A stretch of 64,000 nt of DNA from Coriobacteriia bacterium. GTDB taxonomy: Bacteria; Actinomycetota; Coriobacteriia; Coriobacteriales; UBA8131. Below, piece after piece: positions 18,169-27,188 of the stretch; the first letter of the stretch is position 1, and every line of letters begins with the position of its first letter. The DNA lies in contig WRHU01000001.1 of the NCBI GenBank assembly GCA_009783085.1, positions 192,196-256,195 of the forward strand, given 5' to 3'. The position numbers and the translations under genes are program-made. The notes under the pieces were generated by a model, which worked only from the letters and a program-made list of their open reading frames with translations, made no database searches and was not told the origin of the DNA.

Positions 18169-18654
18169 GAGCTGCGCATTCTTGGCATCGACCCCGGTCT
18201 TGCCAATTGTGGCTGGGGTGTCATATCCCTTGTTGGGCAGCGCCTCTGCGCACTTGCTTACGGGAGCATTCACACCAAAGCAGAGGACTCCACTCCCACA
18301 CGGCTCGGCCACATTTTTAGCGAGATTCAAAATGTCATACAACGCTACGCACCCGCTGAGCTTGGCATCGAAACCGTCTATCAAAAAGGCAACGCCAAAA
18401 GTGCGATGGCTACCTCTGAGGCACGGGGTGCGGCACTTGCAGCTGCCTCCTCATGCAAGGTAACGGTGGGCGAATATGCGCCAAGCCTTATAAAGAAAAA
18501 TGTAGTGGGACAAGGCTCGGCAACCAAAGAGCAGGTACAATACATGGTACGTGCGATTTTGGAACTTGACCACACGCCGCAGCCCGATCATGCGGCTGAT
18601 GCCCTCGCGGCTGCTATTTGTCATGCTCACTCGCGTGTTGCCTATAAGGTCTAA
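18025..18654 (+). CDS. ruvC: Holliday junction endonuclease RuvC with N-terminal 48-aa repeat extension
   Basis: RILGIDPGLANCGWGVI, GIETVYQKGNAKSAMATSEARGA, DHAADALAAAICHAH; preceded by eight hexads MVAAQD ELQARG ELKSHA TLQAHN KSQAHG ELPSQD ELPSQG ELPSQG. Confidence 0.93.
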   Translation: MVAAQDELQARGELKSHATLQAHNKSQAHGELPSQDELPSQGELPSQGELRILGIDPGLANCGWGVISLVGQRLCALAYGSIHTKAEDSTPTRLGHIFSEIQNVIQRYAPAELGIETVYQKGNAKSAMATSEARGAALAAASSCKVTVGEYAPSLIKKNVVGQGSATKEQVQYMVRAILELDHTPQPDHAADALAAAICHAHSRVAYKV

Positions 18655-18666
18655 AGGACGGCTTTG

Positions 18667-19266
18667 ATGATTGCTTATTTGCGAGGACGAATTGTTAAGC
18701 GAGATGCCACCTGTGCAACGCTTGAGGTTGGTGGCATTGGCTATTCTCTTACCATGTCCACTCAGGCGCTGGCAGGGCTTGGTGAGGTTGGCGCTGAGGC
18801 CACCGTCTACACGCTGCTTCAAATCCGTGACGATGCTCCGGTGCTTTTTGGGTTTTCTGACCTTGAGGAAAAATCGCTTTTCGAAAAACTTATCACCATT
18901 TCGAGCATAGGGCCTAAGGTTGCCCTGTCTGCCCTTTCTTCTTTTGCTCCCGCCGACCTTGCCCTTTGTATTTCTGACGGAGATGTAGCGCGCCTTGCAA
19001 GCGTGCCGGGCATTGGCAAAAAAACTGCCCAGCGCATTGTGCTTGAGCTTAAAGGTTCTCTCGAGCTGGAAGCAGCAAATGAAGCCGCAGACAAAAAAGG
19101 AAGCCCAGCCTCTGAGCGCAATGAGGCAAACGAGGCTTTACTCAACATGGGATTTACTACCTCTGAGATACAGGCAGCCCTCAAAGGCTTTGATGCCAGC
19201 AAAGAGGGCAATGCAAGCGCAGCTGCTTTGGTGCGCTACGCCCTCAAGCGTTTGGGAGGTCGATAA
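18667..19266 (+). CDS. ruvA: Holliday junction branch migration protein RuvA
   Basis: MIAYLRGRIVKRDATCATLEVGGIGYSL; HhH regions (ISSIGPKVALSALS, VPGIGKKTAQRIVLEL). Confidence 0.95.
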   Translation: MIAYLRGRIVKRDATCATLEVGGIGYSLTMSTQALAGLGEVGAEATVYTLLQIRDDAPVLFGFSDLEEKSLFEKLITISSIGPKVALSALSSFAPADLALCISDGDVARLASVPGIGKKTAQRIVLELKGSLELEAANEAADKKGSPASERNEANEALLNMGFTTSEIQAALKGFDASKEGNASAAALVRYALKRLGGR

Positions 19267-19269
19267 CAT

Positions 19270-20394
19270 ATGGCCATGTGGGAATCAGACACGCTGAGCA
19301 CACCGGCTTTGACAAACGAGGCCACTGGAGCAAATAACTTAGGCGATCACCCAGCTAGCGAGCCCTCAGAAACCTCAGAAGCCGCCCGCATTCTCACTCC
19401 TGAATATACTGAGGACGACCTTGGGCTTGACCGCTCACTTCGCCCTCAATCGCTTGAGGAATACCTCGGACAAACACGTGTCAAGGAAAATCTTGACGTA
19501 CTCATAGCTGCCGCACGCAAGCGAGGAGAAGTGCTTGACCATATCTTGTTCTCAGGCCCTCCAGGGCTGGGCAAAACGACGCTTGCCAGCGTTGTGGCTC
19601 ATGAGCTGGGAAGCTCGCTAAAAGCAACCAGTGGTCCTGCCATTGAGCGTGCCGGCGATCTTGCTGCTATTCTCAGTAACCTTGAAAAAGGTGACGTTTT
19701 ATTCATTGACGAAATACATCGCCTCAATCGCAGTGTCGAGGAAGTTTTGTACCCCGCCATGGAGGACTTTGTTCTCGACATCATCATTGGCAAAGGCCCT
19801 GCAGCCCGTTCGCTGCGCCTTGAAATCCCGCCCTTTACGCTTATAGGCGCCACCACACGCACCGGACTTTTAACCGGTCCTTTGCGCGATCGTTTTGGTA
19901 TGGCGTTTCGACTTGACTACTACTCCCCAACTGAGCTGCACGATATTGTTGTGCGCTCGGCAAACCTCCTTGACGTTGAGATTGACGCACAGGGTGCTGG
20001 TGAGATAGCCCGGAGAAGCCGAGGGACGCCACGCTTGGCAAATCGCTTGCTCAAACGTGTTCGTGATTTTGCCGAGGTGCGCGGCTGTGGCTCTATAAAT
20101 GAGGATACTGCCGCCGAGGCTCTGAGCTTTTTTGAGGTAGATAATCTTGGGCTTGATGCCATGGACAACAAAATCCTCGAGCTCTTGACTTCAAGTTTTT
20201 GCGGACGACCCGTTGGCCTTACCACACTTGCAAGTGCGCTTGGTGAGGACGCTGATACCGTCGAGGACGTTTATGAGCCTTATCTCTTGCAGCAAGGGCT
20301 TTTGCAGCGCACACCTAAAGGACGGGTGGCTACCGAGCGTGCCTTTGAACATTGTGGCATTCCCTACCCAAAAACAAACGACACCAAGGAGTAA
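19270..20394 (+). CDS. ruvB: Holliday junction DNA helicase RuvB
   Basis: [53 protein letters not shown]. Confidence 0.96.
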   Translation: MAMWESDTLSTPALTNEATGANNLGDHPASEPSETSEAARILTPEYTEDDLGLDRSLRPQSLEEYLGQTRVKENLDVLIAAARKRGEVLDHILFSGPPGLGKTTLASVVAHELGSSLKATSGPAIERAGDLAAILSNLEKGDVLFIDEIHRLNRSVEEVLYPAMEDFVLDIIIGKGPAARSLRLEIPPFTLIGATTRTGLLTGPLRDRFGMAFRLDYYSPTELHDIVVRSANLLDVEIDAQGAGEIARRSRGTPRLANRLLKRVRDFAEVRGCGSINEDTAAEALSFFEVDNLGLDAMDNKILELLTSSFCGRPVGLTTLASALGEDADTVEDVYEPYLLQQGLLQRTPKGRVATERAFEHCGIPYPKTNDTKE

Positions 20395-20397
20395 GCC

Positions 20398-20838
20398 GTG
20401 TTTGAAAATGACTATATTATGCGCATGATTATGCAGCTAACCGATGCCATCACACGTTCGCTACAGCGTGGTTATGCCGACCCTCAAAAGGAGATTGAGG
20501 ATCTTGAAAACGCCATGGCAGACCTCGTTGACATGGACGCAAAAACGCTCTTTACCCTCGCGCCCGAATCCATGGTTTCCATGCTTCAGCTCGGCTCGTT
20601 TGATGCCGAACTCGGAGGCTATCTTGTGCGAGCCTTATACTACGAAGCCGACCTACTCGAGGAGCAAGGGCTTTTGGGAACAGCCGACCTCAGACGTGCG
20701 CAAGCAAACGCCATTGCCGATACCTACAGCATTGACAAAGACATCGCCAACGCAGGTCCTGAGGCTTTAGAGGAATATTTTGCTCAGCAAGATGACGAGC
20801 AGCAGACCAACAGCCCGCTTGACACATTTGAGCTTTAG
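20398..20838 (+). CDS. DUF6483-like protein of unknown function
   Basis: MFENDYIMRMIMQLTDAITRSL N-terminus typical of this family; directly follows ruvB. Confidence 0.6.
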   Translation: MFENDYIMRMIMQLTDAITRSLQRGYADPQKEIEDLENAMADLVDMDAKTLFTLAPESMVSMLQLGSFDAELGGYLVRALYYEADLLEEQGLLGTADLRRAQANAIADTYSIDKDIANAGPEALEEYFAQQDDEQQTNSPLDTFEL

Positions 20839-21167
20839 GCAGTAGCTTGCCAAATGCCGTGCAGGTTACAGCTGGCACGCACCACAATCTCACCCTCGGC
20901 AGCAACTTCACACTCTGCAACAGGTTCATCGTCGGCGGTAAACGCAAGCTCGGCAACCATATCGCCATCAACAAGTACACAAATGGCGTCAATAAGATGA
21001 TCCTCGGTCTGAGGGTGCTCAATGCCGTTAAGACCAATCGATACCTTAACCAAACGTCCGGCCTCAACGTCTGAAACCTCAACGTACGGTGTGTGCTTAA
21101 GCTCAAAATCAGTTGCGGCTTCCATGTCCTCAATAACATTAATCTCTTCACTCATAAGTTCACTCAT
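20835..21167 (-). CDS. desulfoferrodoxin/neelaredoxin-type superoxide reductase
   Basis: KHTPYVEV, EHPQTEDHLIDAI and CNLHGIW match SOR iron-site ligands; SD AGGAGG before ATG 21167. Confidence 0.8.
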   Translation of the reverse strand: MSELMSEEINVIEDMEAATDFELKHTPYVEVSDVEAGRLVKVSIGLNGIEHPQTEDHLIDAICVLVDGDMVAELAFTADDEPVAECEVAAEGEIVVRASCNLHGIWQATA

Positions 21168-21219
21168 AACAAAACCTCCTTTGTTTGGCGTGCGCTTGGC
21201 AACAAGCGTACAGCGGATT

Positions 21220-21262
21220 CCTTTTGTAATTCCCTTTGTAGTTCCTTTTGTAGTTCCTTTGT
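21220..21262. repeat. 12-bp tandem repeat (ccttttgtagtt-type)
   Basis: ccttttgtaattccctttgtagttccttttgtagttcctttgtc. Confidence 0.75.
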
Positions 21263-21264
21263 CT

Positions 21265-22170
21265 TTACCGTCCGTTGGCAGTACGCTCTTTTCCAAGAAA
21301 ATACACGCCTACCGTTCCAGGCCCACCGTGCGAGCCCAAAACAGGCCCAAGGTAATTTGTAATAATGGTCTTGGTGTTAAACAACTTTTTAAGCATTCCC
21401 TTAAGCTCATCAGCAGCATCAGGAGCATCTGCGTGAGTTATGCAAATGGGGTCGTTGATGGGGTCATCGGCCTTGGTGGCAACCTCGTTTATGAGCGCTG
21501 CCATGGCCTTTTTTTGTCCCCGCACTACCTTTCCAATAACAATTTTCCCTAAACGATCAACGGTAATGATAGGCTTGATATTAAGCATGCCACCCACCAG
21601 AGCCACGGGGGCATTCAAGCGCCCGCCTCGTTTGAGGAACTGAAGATCGTCAACGGTAATCCAACCTTGCATTTTCATGCGGATAGACATCATGTATGAA
21701 ACAAGATCGTCATACAGCATGCCAGCCTTGCGTTTTTGGGCAGCAAGATACAAGAACAAGCCCCCGCTCATCGTTGCCGTCAAAGAATCAACCACGGTAA
21801 TACGTCGTTGAGGATATTTTTCAAGCAGCGATTTTGCAGCAAGCTTTGCCTGCTCATACGTGCCGCTCAGACTGCTTGAAAAGGCAAGAAATACAATATC
21901 TCTCCCCTTTTCTAAATAGGGAGCAAAAAACTCCAAGAAGCGATGCTCATTGACCTGCGATGAGGTAACAACCGTGCCCGCTCGCATAAGGTCATAGAAC
22001 TCTTTTGGTCCGTACGAAACCGTACCGTCGCTCAGCGGTGCCTCCCACACATCATCATAGCTTACGCCGTCGATGATGTAGCTCAGTGGCACAATAGAAA
22101 CGTCCAGTTCCTTCGCCAGTTCTGGCGGCAAATCGGTGGTTGAATCCGATAGCAAAACATACTCAGACAT
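21265..22170 (-). CDS. DegV family fatty-acid-binding protein
   Basis: LLSDSTTDLPPELAKELDVSIVPL; GTVVTSSQVNEHRFLEFF; LSSSLSGTYEQAKLAA. Confidence 0.92.
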   Translation of the reverse strand: MSEYVLLSDSTTDLPPELAKELDVSIVPLSYIIDGVSYDDVWEAPLSDGTVSYGPKEFYDLMRAGTVVTSSQVNEHRFLEFFAPYLEKGRDIVFLAFSSSLSGTYEQAKLAAKSLLEKYPQRRITVVDSLTATMSGGLFLYLAAQKRKAGMLYDDLVSYMMSIRMKMQGWITVDDLQFLKRGGRLNAPVALVGGMLNIKPIITVDRLGKIVIGKVVRGQKKAMAALINEVATKADDPINDPICITHADAPDAADELKGMLKKLFNTKTIITNYLGPVLGSHGGPGTVGVYFLGKERTANGR

Positions 22171-22308
22171 AACTCTCCTCACAATCCCTAATGCTCCCCC
22201 ACACAGAGCCTTGCCCGCCTTTTTGCTCTCCTACAAAAAGTACGGCTTCCCTCTCCTCCAACGAGCCTACCATAGTTCTCTTGCAAAAACTCTCTTGCGA
22301 AGGCTCAC

Positions 22309-23850
22309 CTACAACAAGCTCGGCATATCTTTCTTAAACGCCTCTACCAGCTTGCCGTGCCAATCGCCTACCGTATCAAGACGTCCAAAGAAAAAGCGCA
22401 TTTGCTCTGGTTCCTCAATAAAGGTCAAGCCGCCCACCAGCTCACGGTGGTCATAGAGCCAGCCAATGCGGTCGGCAACAAACTCAAGTTGCGAGAGGGT
22501 AAAGGCACGCTTGGGCAAGGCCAAACGCAAAAGCTCCATGCTCGCAATATGGTCACTGCCGTCTGCGTTGCGTTCCTCAGATAACGTACCACGCTCCATG
22601 CCACGAATACCACCCACAATATAGGCAGCCGCAGCCAAAGCACCAGCTCGATATTGTTCTTTGGGAACATGCTCCAAAAAGCGCATGGCGTCGATATGAC
22701 AGCCCAGACCGCCTGCGGGCTTAACGCACGGCACACCACGTGCCTCAAGCAAGTCAACAAGTCGCTCAACAAAAATTGCACACTGAGATATAACGTGGAA
22801 ATCGCAGGTTTCCAGCAGACCAATGGCAATAGCTTCCATCTCGCGAACGCTCATGCCGCCGTAAGTCAAAAAGCCCTCATACAGCGGTACGCACGGCTTC
22901 ATAATTTCGTAGAGTTCCGAGTTGTTCGTAACAATACCGCCACCACGAGCACAACCAAGCTTGCGTGCGGAAAAATAAATAACGTCCATCAACTCTGAGA
23001 TTTCCAAAGCAATCTCGCGTACCGTTTTGTGCTGCTCGGCTTCCTCACGTGTTTTGATGAAATAGAGATTGTCGGCAAGCAGCGAGGCATCGTAGACCAA
23101 CATGAGGTCTTTCTCACGGCAAAACTTTGAAACCGCTCGCATATTTTCAAGCGAAACCGGTTGACCACCAATAAGATTTGTGCCAGCCTCAATACGCACA
23201 AAGGCAATGTTTTCTGCGCCTACACGCTCAGTTTCAGAAGCGAGCAAATCAAGATCCATATCGCCCTTAAACGGTGCAAGAAAATCAGGATCAAGTGAGG
23301 TTTGCGGCACTACCTCAATAACCTCACCGCCGTGGTTCATGATATGCGCTTTGGTGGTGGTAAAGTGATAGTTGGTAATAACCGAGTTCCCCGGCTTGAC
23401 AAAACATTTGGCAATAATATGCTCACACGCCCTCCCTTGGTGGGCAGGCAAAAAGTATTCTTTTCCAAAGACGTAATCAAGAGCGTCATAAAGGCGATAA
23501 TAGGTGGCAGAACCGGCATAGGAATCATCAGCCGTTTGCATAGCAGCCTGCTGAAAAATACTCATGGAGTTAACGCCACTATCGGTAAGCATGTCCAAAA
23601 AGACATCGCGGTTATCTAACAAGAAAGTATTGTTCCCCGCTGCTTTTATGGCAGCCGTGCGCTCGTCAACATCTTTGAGATACAAGCGCTTGACCGTGGT
23701 TACACGGTGCATTTCCAGAGGCACGGTTTCTCCAGAGAAAAACTTAACTGCTTGCTCGGCATCAGGGGCAAGCGCCGCCGTGTGAACAAGCGAAAAATCA
23801 TTGTTAATTTCGCCCAAGCTAATGGGTGTGTGTCCCTTTTCTTTGGTCAT
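22309..23850 (-). CDS. PLP-dependent beta-eliminating lyase, tryptophanase/tyrosine phenol-lyase family
   Basis: YAGSATYYRLYDAL, NYHFTTTKAHIMNHGG, FSARKLGCARGGG, DAMRFLEHV, LRLALPKRAFT...MRFFFGRL. Confidence 0.88.
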   Translation of the reverse strand: MTKEKGHTPISLGEINNDFSLVHTAALAPDAEQAVKFFSGETVPLEMHRVTTVKRLYLKDVDERTAAIKAAGNNTFLLDNRDVFLDMLTDSGVNSMSIFQQAAMQTADDSYAGSATYYRLYDALDYVFGKEYFLPAHQGRACEHIIAKCFVKPGNSVITNYHFTTTKAHIMNHGGEVIEVVPQTSLDPDFLAPFKGDMDLDLLASETERVGAENIAFVRIEAGTNLIGGQPVSLENMRAVSKFCREKDLMLVYDASLLADNLYFIKTREEAEQHKTVREIALEISELMDVIYFSARKLGCARGGGIVTNNSELYEIMKPCVPLYEGFLTYGGMSVREMEAIAIGLLETCDFHVISQCAIFVERLVDLLEARGVPCVKPAGGLGCHIDAMRFLEHVPKEQYRAGALAAAAYIVGGIRGMERGTLSEERNADGSDHIASMELLRLALPKRAFTLSQLEFVADRIGWLYDHRELVGGLTFIEEPEQMRFFFGRLDTVGDWHGKLVEAFKKDMPSLL

Positions 23851-24140
23851 GTTTTTGTCCTCTCGTATGTAACTTTTGTGATGTAAAAACATCGCCTTAG
23901 CAGCGTATCCTTTAGCCCCCTATTCGTCAAGCCCAGAGGCCACAATAGACTCCTTATTTCTGGTTTTGAACAGGCAGATATGCGGATAAAAAAAGCACGC
24001 TGGAAACCTAATAGTCAATTTTGCTGTGACAAACTAATACACAGATACTTTTGTATAATAAAAGCACAGAGTTTACAGATGCCGTTTGTGGCATTGAAAA
24101 GTTGTTGCAGTAAGTTATTGCAGTATTCGGAGGTAGCATC

Positions 24141-24476
24141 GTGCAGGTTGACCCCATTTTGATTGTACTTGTTGCTCTTGTCGCTCTCTTGGCGATTATT
24201 CTTGCCCTGAGTGCCTATCACTATACCCACAGGGCAGCATTTAAGCCTACCTTTGTTGATTCGGAGGCAGGCAAACCATGCATGGAGTTTTACGACTTTT
24301 CAAAAAATAGCTCATCGCCTCGAACCAAGCGTTTTTACGAGGAATATACCGTGGGTAAAAAGATAAGCCACGAGGACAAAGATTACGAAATCACCAACAT
24401 CGAGGAAAACAGCGAACCCACACTTCTGGGTGGTAGTGCCATGAAAATTGTTGTACACCTCAAAGAGCTGAAGTAA
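24141..24476 (+). CDS. small single-TM hypothetical protein
   Basis: N-terminal TM (VDPILIVLVALVALLAIILAL), GTG start with upstream GGAGG; directly upstream of the response regulator. Confidence 0.55.
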   Translation: MQVDPILIVLVALVALLAIILALSAYHYTHRAAFKPTFVDSEAGKPCMEFYDFSKNSSSPRTKRFYEEYTVGKKISHEDKDYEITNIEENSEPTLLGGSAMKIVVHLKELK

Positions 24477-24486
24477 GGATAGTTTT

Positions 24487-25158
24487 ATGAGCCGTGTCCT
24501 ACTGGTTGAGGACGACGAGTCCATCGCAAAAAACCTTTGTGAGCTACTTGCTGCTGAGGGCTACCAGATACGCTCAGTGGCGCGTCAAGCGCAGGCACTT
24601 GAAGCACTTGCCACAGAAACCTTCGATTTGCTTTTGATTGACATCTCTTTGCCCGACGGTAACGGCTTTGCTGTTTGTACGGCGGCAAAAAAATCCGCAG
24701 ATACTGCCGTTATGTTTCTCACAGCCTCCGAAGACGAAGCAAGCGTAGTTACCGGTCTTGACTTGGGCGCCGACGACTACATCACCAAACCCTTTAGGCC
24801 CATGGAACTGCTATCGCGTATAAAAAGTGTGCTGAGGCGCAGCGGCAAAACACAGTCGGTCTTTGAAGTGGGTACGGTAAAAATCGATACCGTGCGCGGC
24901 ACCGTGCACAAAGATGAAACTGAGCTGTTTTTATCGGCTCTTGAGTATAAGATTTTGCTGGTGTTTTTGAACAATCGTGGCATCGTGCTTACACGCCAAA
25001 AGCTGCTTGAAGAGATCTGGGATATTGCTGGGGAGTTTGTGAGCGACAACACACTTACCGTTTATATCAAACGTATCCGTGAAAAAATCGAGGAGAACCC
25101 TCAAGAGCCACAGGTGATTAAAACGGTGCGTGGATTCGGCTACAAGATGGACGCCTGA
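24487..25158 (+). CDS. OmpR-family response regulator
   Basis: VLLVEDDESIAKNL, LLIDISLPDGNGF, GADDYITKPF, C-terminal winged helix (VIKTVRGFGYKM). Confidence 0.93.
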   Translation: MSRVLLVEDDESIAKNLCELLAAEGYQIRSVARQAQALEALATETFDLLLIDISLPDGNGFAVCTAAKKSADTAVMFLTASEDEASVVTGLDLGADDYITKPFRPMELLSRIKSVLRRSGKTQSVFEVGTVKIDTVRGTVHKDETELFLSALEYKILLVFLNNRGIVLTRQKLLEEIWDIAGEFVSDNTLTVYIKRIREKIEENPQEPQVIKTVRGFGYKMDA

Positions 25159-25213
25159 TGCAGAGCCTACCAAGAAAGACGCTGAGAGAGATGCCAAGAA
25201 AGAAAAACGCCTC

Positions 25214-26221
25214 ATGTTGAGCCTGTTTCGCAATACCGAGATACGGCTCTTTTTGCTGCTGGCGCTCGTCGTAACGGCACTCGGTTCAGCCCTCGCATTT
25301 TTACTCAATGAGCAAGCCGCCGTTTACGTTCTTGCTACTAGCTTTATTCTTATCTTCCTATTCTTACTCTTTACCAAACAACGCTATCGCAAGATTACAG
25401 AACTCTCCCATCAAGTTGACCGCATCGTACACGGCGACGACAGCCTCTCCATTACCAGCTTTAAGGAAGGCGAACTTTCGCTGCTGCAAACAGAGGTTCA
25501 AAAAATGACGGTACGCCTGCGTGAGCAAGCAGGCAATCTCGGCAAAGACAAGCGCTATCTCTCGGAATCCATTGCCGATGTTGCCCACCAAATACGCACT
25601 CCCCTTACCTCCATTAACCTTCTTATCACCTTGCTCGCAAAAGAGGATCTTGCGCCTGAGCGTCGCCTCGAGGCTGTCCGGGAGCTTGAAGTGCTGCTCG
25701 CACGCATTGACTGGCTTGTTACCGCATTGCTCAAAATAGCAAAGCTTGATGCGGGAACAGCTGTTTTTACTCGAAATACTATTGAGCTTGCCGCGCTTGT
25801 CGCTACTACCCTTGAGCCTTTTGTTATTCCGCTTGACTTACGCAACATTACGGTCAGATCTACGGTTGCAGGCACGCTTGACTGCGATTTGTCGTGGACC
25901 GCAGAGGCTCTTGGCAACATCATCAAAAACTGCATTGAACATCTTGATGATGGCGGTTTGATACAGATAAGTTCTGAACAAACGCCTATCTACACTCAAA
26001 TTGTTATCCGCGACAACGGAAGTGGTTTTGACGACGAGGACTTGCCACATATTTTTGAGCGTTTTTATAAGGGCGAGCAAGCACGCGAGGGCAATTACGG
26101 CATAGGACTTGCCCTCACTAAAATGATTATCAGCGAACAAAATGGTACGATAAAAGCACAGCCCAATGAGCCACAGGGCGCCTGTTTTGATATCAAGTTT
26201 TATCACCACAGCACGCGATAG
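25214..26221 (+). CDS. sensor histidine kinase with two TMs and a very short external loop
   Basis: VAHQIRTPLTS H-box, IRDNGSGF, ERFYKGEQAREGNYGIGLALTK; TM hairpin with loop of a few residues (NEQAA). Confidence 0.92.
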   Translation: MLSLFRNTEIRLFLLLALVVTALGSALAFLLNEQAAVYVLATSFILIFLFLLFTKQRYRKITELSHQVDRIVHGDDSLSITSFKEGELSLLQTEVQKMTVRLREQAGNLGKDKRYLSESIADVAHQIRTPLTSINLLITLLAKEDLAPERRLEAVRELEVLLARIDWLVTALLKIAKLDAGTAVFTRNTIELAALVATTLEPFVIPLDLRNITVRSTVAGTLDCDLSWTAEALGNIIKNCIEHLDDGGLIQISSEQTPIYTQIVIRDNGSGFDDEDLPHIFERFYKGEQAREGNYGIGLALTKMIISEQNGTIKAQPNEPQGACFDIKFYHHSTR

Positions 26222-26276
26222 TATGGCGCAGAAAGCTGCCGAAAAGCCCGTCTGTCCCTCAATGCAAAAACCTAAA

Positions 26277-26341
26277 GTGACAGTTCTCTTATTTTGTTGT
26301 CACGTCAACGTCACCCAACTTCTCTACTCTGAACGTATACT
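26277..26341 (+). promoter_or_regulatory. candidate activator site and promoter of the ABC operon
   Basis: GTGACA-N15-TGTCAC (26277-26303), GTCACGTCAACGTCAC direct repeats, TATACT -10 at 26336-26341 without a good -35. Confidence 0.4.
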
Positions 26342-26421
26342 GTTGATAGGTGTTCTGACCCGTTCTAGCGAGAACGCACCATTCAAAGCAGAGCACAAAA
26401 CTTACGTTAAGGAGTGAGGTT

Positions 26422-27186
26422 ATGGAAATCCTACGGGTAGAAAATCTCTGCAAGACCTATGGCAAAGACGCGAGCGAGGTCAAGGCGCTTGACAACGTGT
26501 CGTTTTCGGTTGAGCAAGGTGAGTTTGTTGCCGTCATTGGACCAAGTGGTTCGGGCAAATCAACCCTGCTTCATATTGTTGGCGGTGTTGACACTCCCTC
26601 GTCTGGCAAGGTGTTTGTTAATGACGTAGATGTATACGCACAAAATCCTGAGCAGCTTGCCATTTTTAGGCGTCGTCAAGTAGGACTTATCTACCAATTC
26701 TACAATCTTATACCCGTACTTTCAGTACGAGAAAACATTACGCTCCCCGCCCTCATGGACCATAAGGAAGTTAACGAGGAACACCTTGAAGACTTGCTGC
26801 AAACTCTTGATCTTAAAGATCGTATTGACCACTTGCCCAACCAGCTCTCAGGCGGGCAACAACAACGCGTTTCTATTGGCAGGGCGTTGATGAATGCACC
26901 CGCTCTCATGCTCGCCGATGAGCCCACCGGCAACCTTGACAGCAAAACAGGCCAAAACATCTTGGAAGTCTTAAAGCTTTCAAACCAAAAGTACCATCAG
27001 ACCCTTGTTGTTATTACTCATGACGAGAATATCGCATCGCAGGCAAGTCGTATTATCCAAATTGAAGACGGGCGTATTGCCAGCGACACTTCTTTGCGAG
27101 CGCGCGCCGAGCAAGCGGCACCTCAAATAGCAACAGCTCCTATCCAAGCCTCCGTGCAGAAACCTGAGCAAGAGCAGGGGTGGTAG
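26422..27186 (+). CDS. ABC transporter ATP-binding protein (MacB/Bce type)
   Basis: [34 protein letters not shown]. Confidence 0.95.
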   Translation: MEILRVENLCKTYGKDASEVKALDNVSFSVEQGEFVAVIGPSGSGKSTLLHIVGGVDTPSSGKVFVNDVDVYAQNPEQLAIFRRRQVGLIYQFYNLIPVLSVRENITLPALMDHKEVNEEHLEDLLQTLDLKDRIDHLPNQLSGGQQQRVSIGRALMNAPALMLADEPTGNLDSKTGQNILEVLKLSNQKYHQTLVVITHDENIASQASRIIQIEDGRIASDTSLRARAEQAAPQIATAPIQASVQKPEQEQGW

Positions 27187-27188
27187 GC

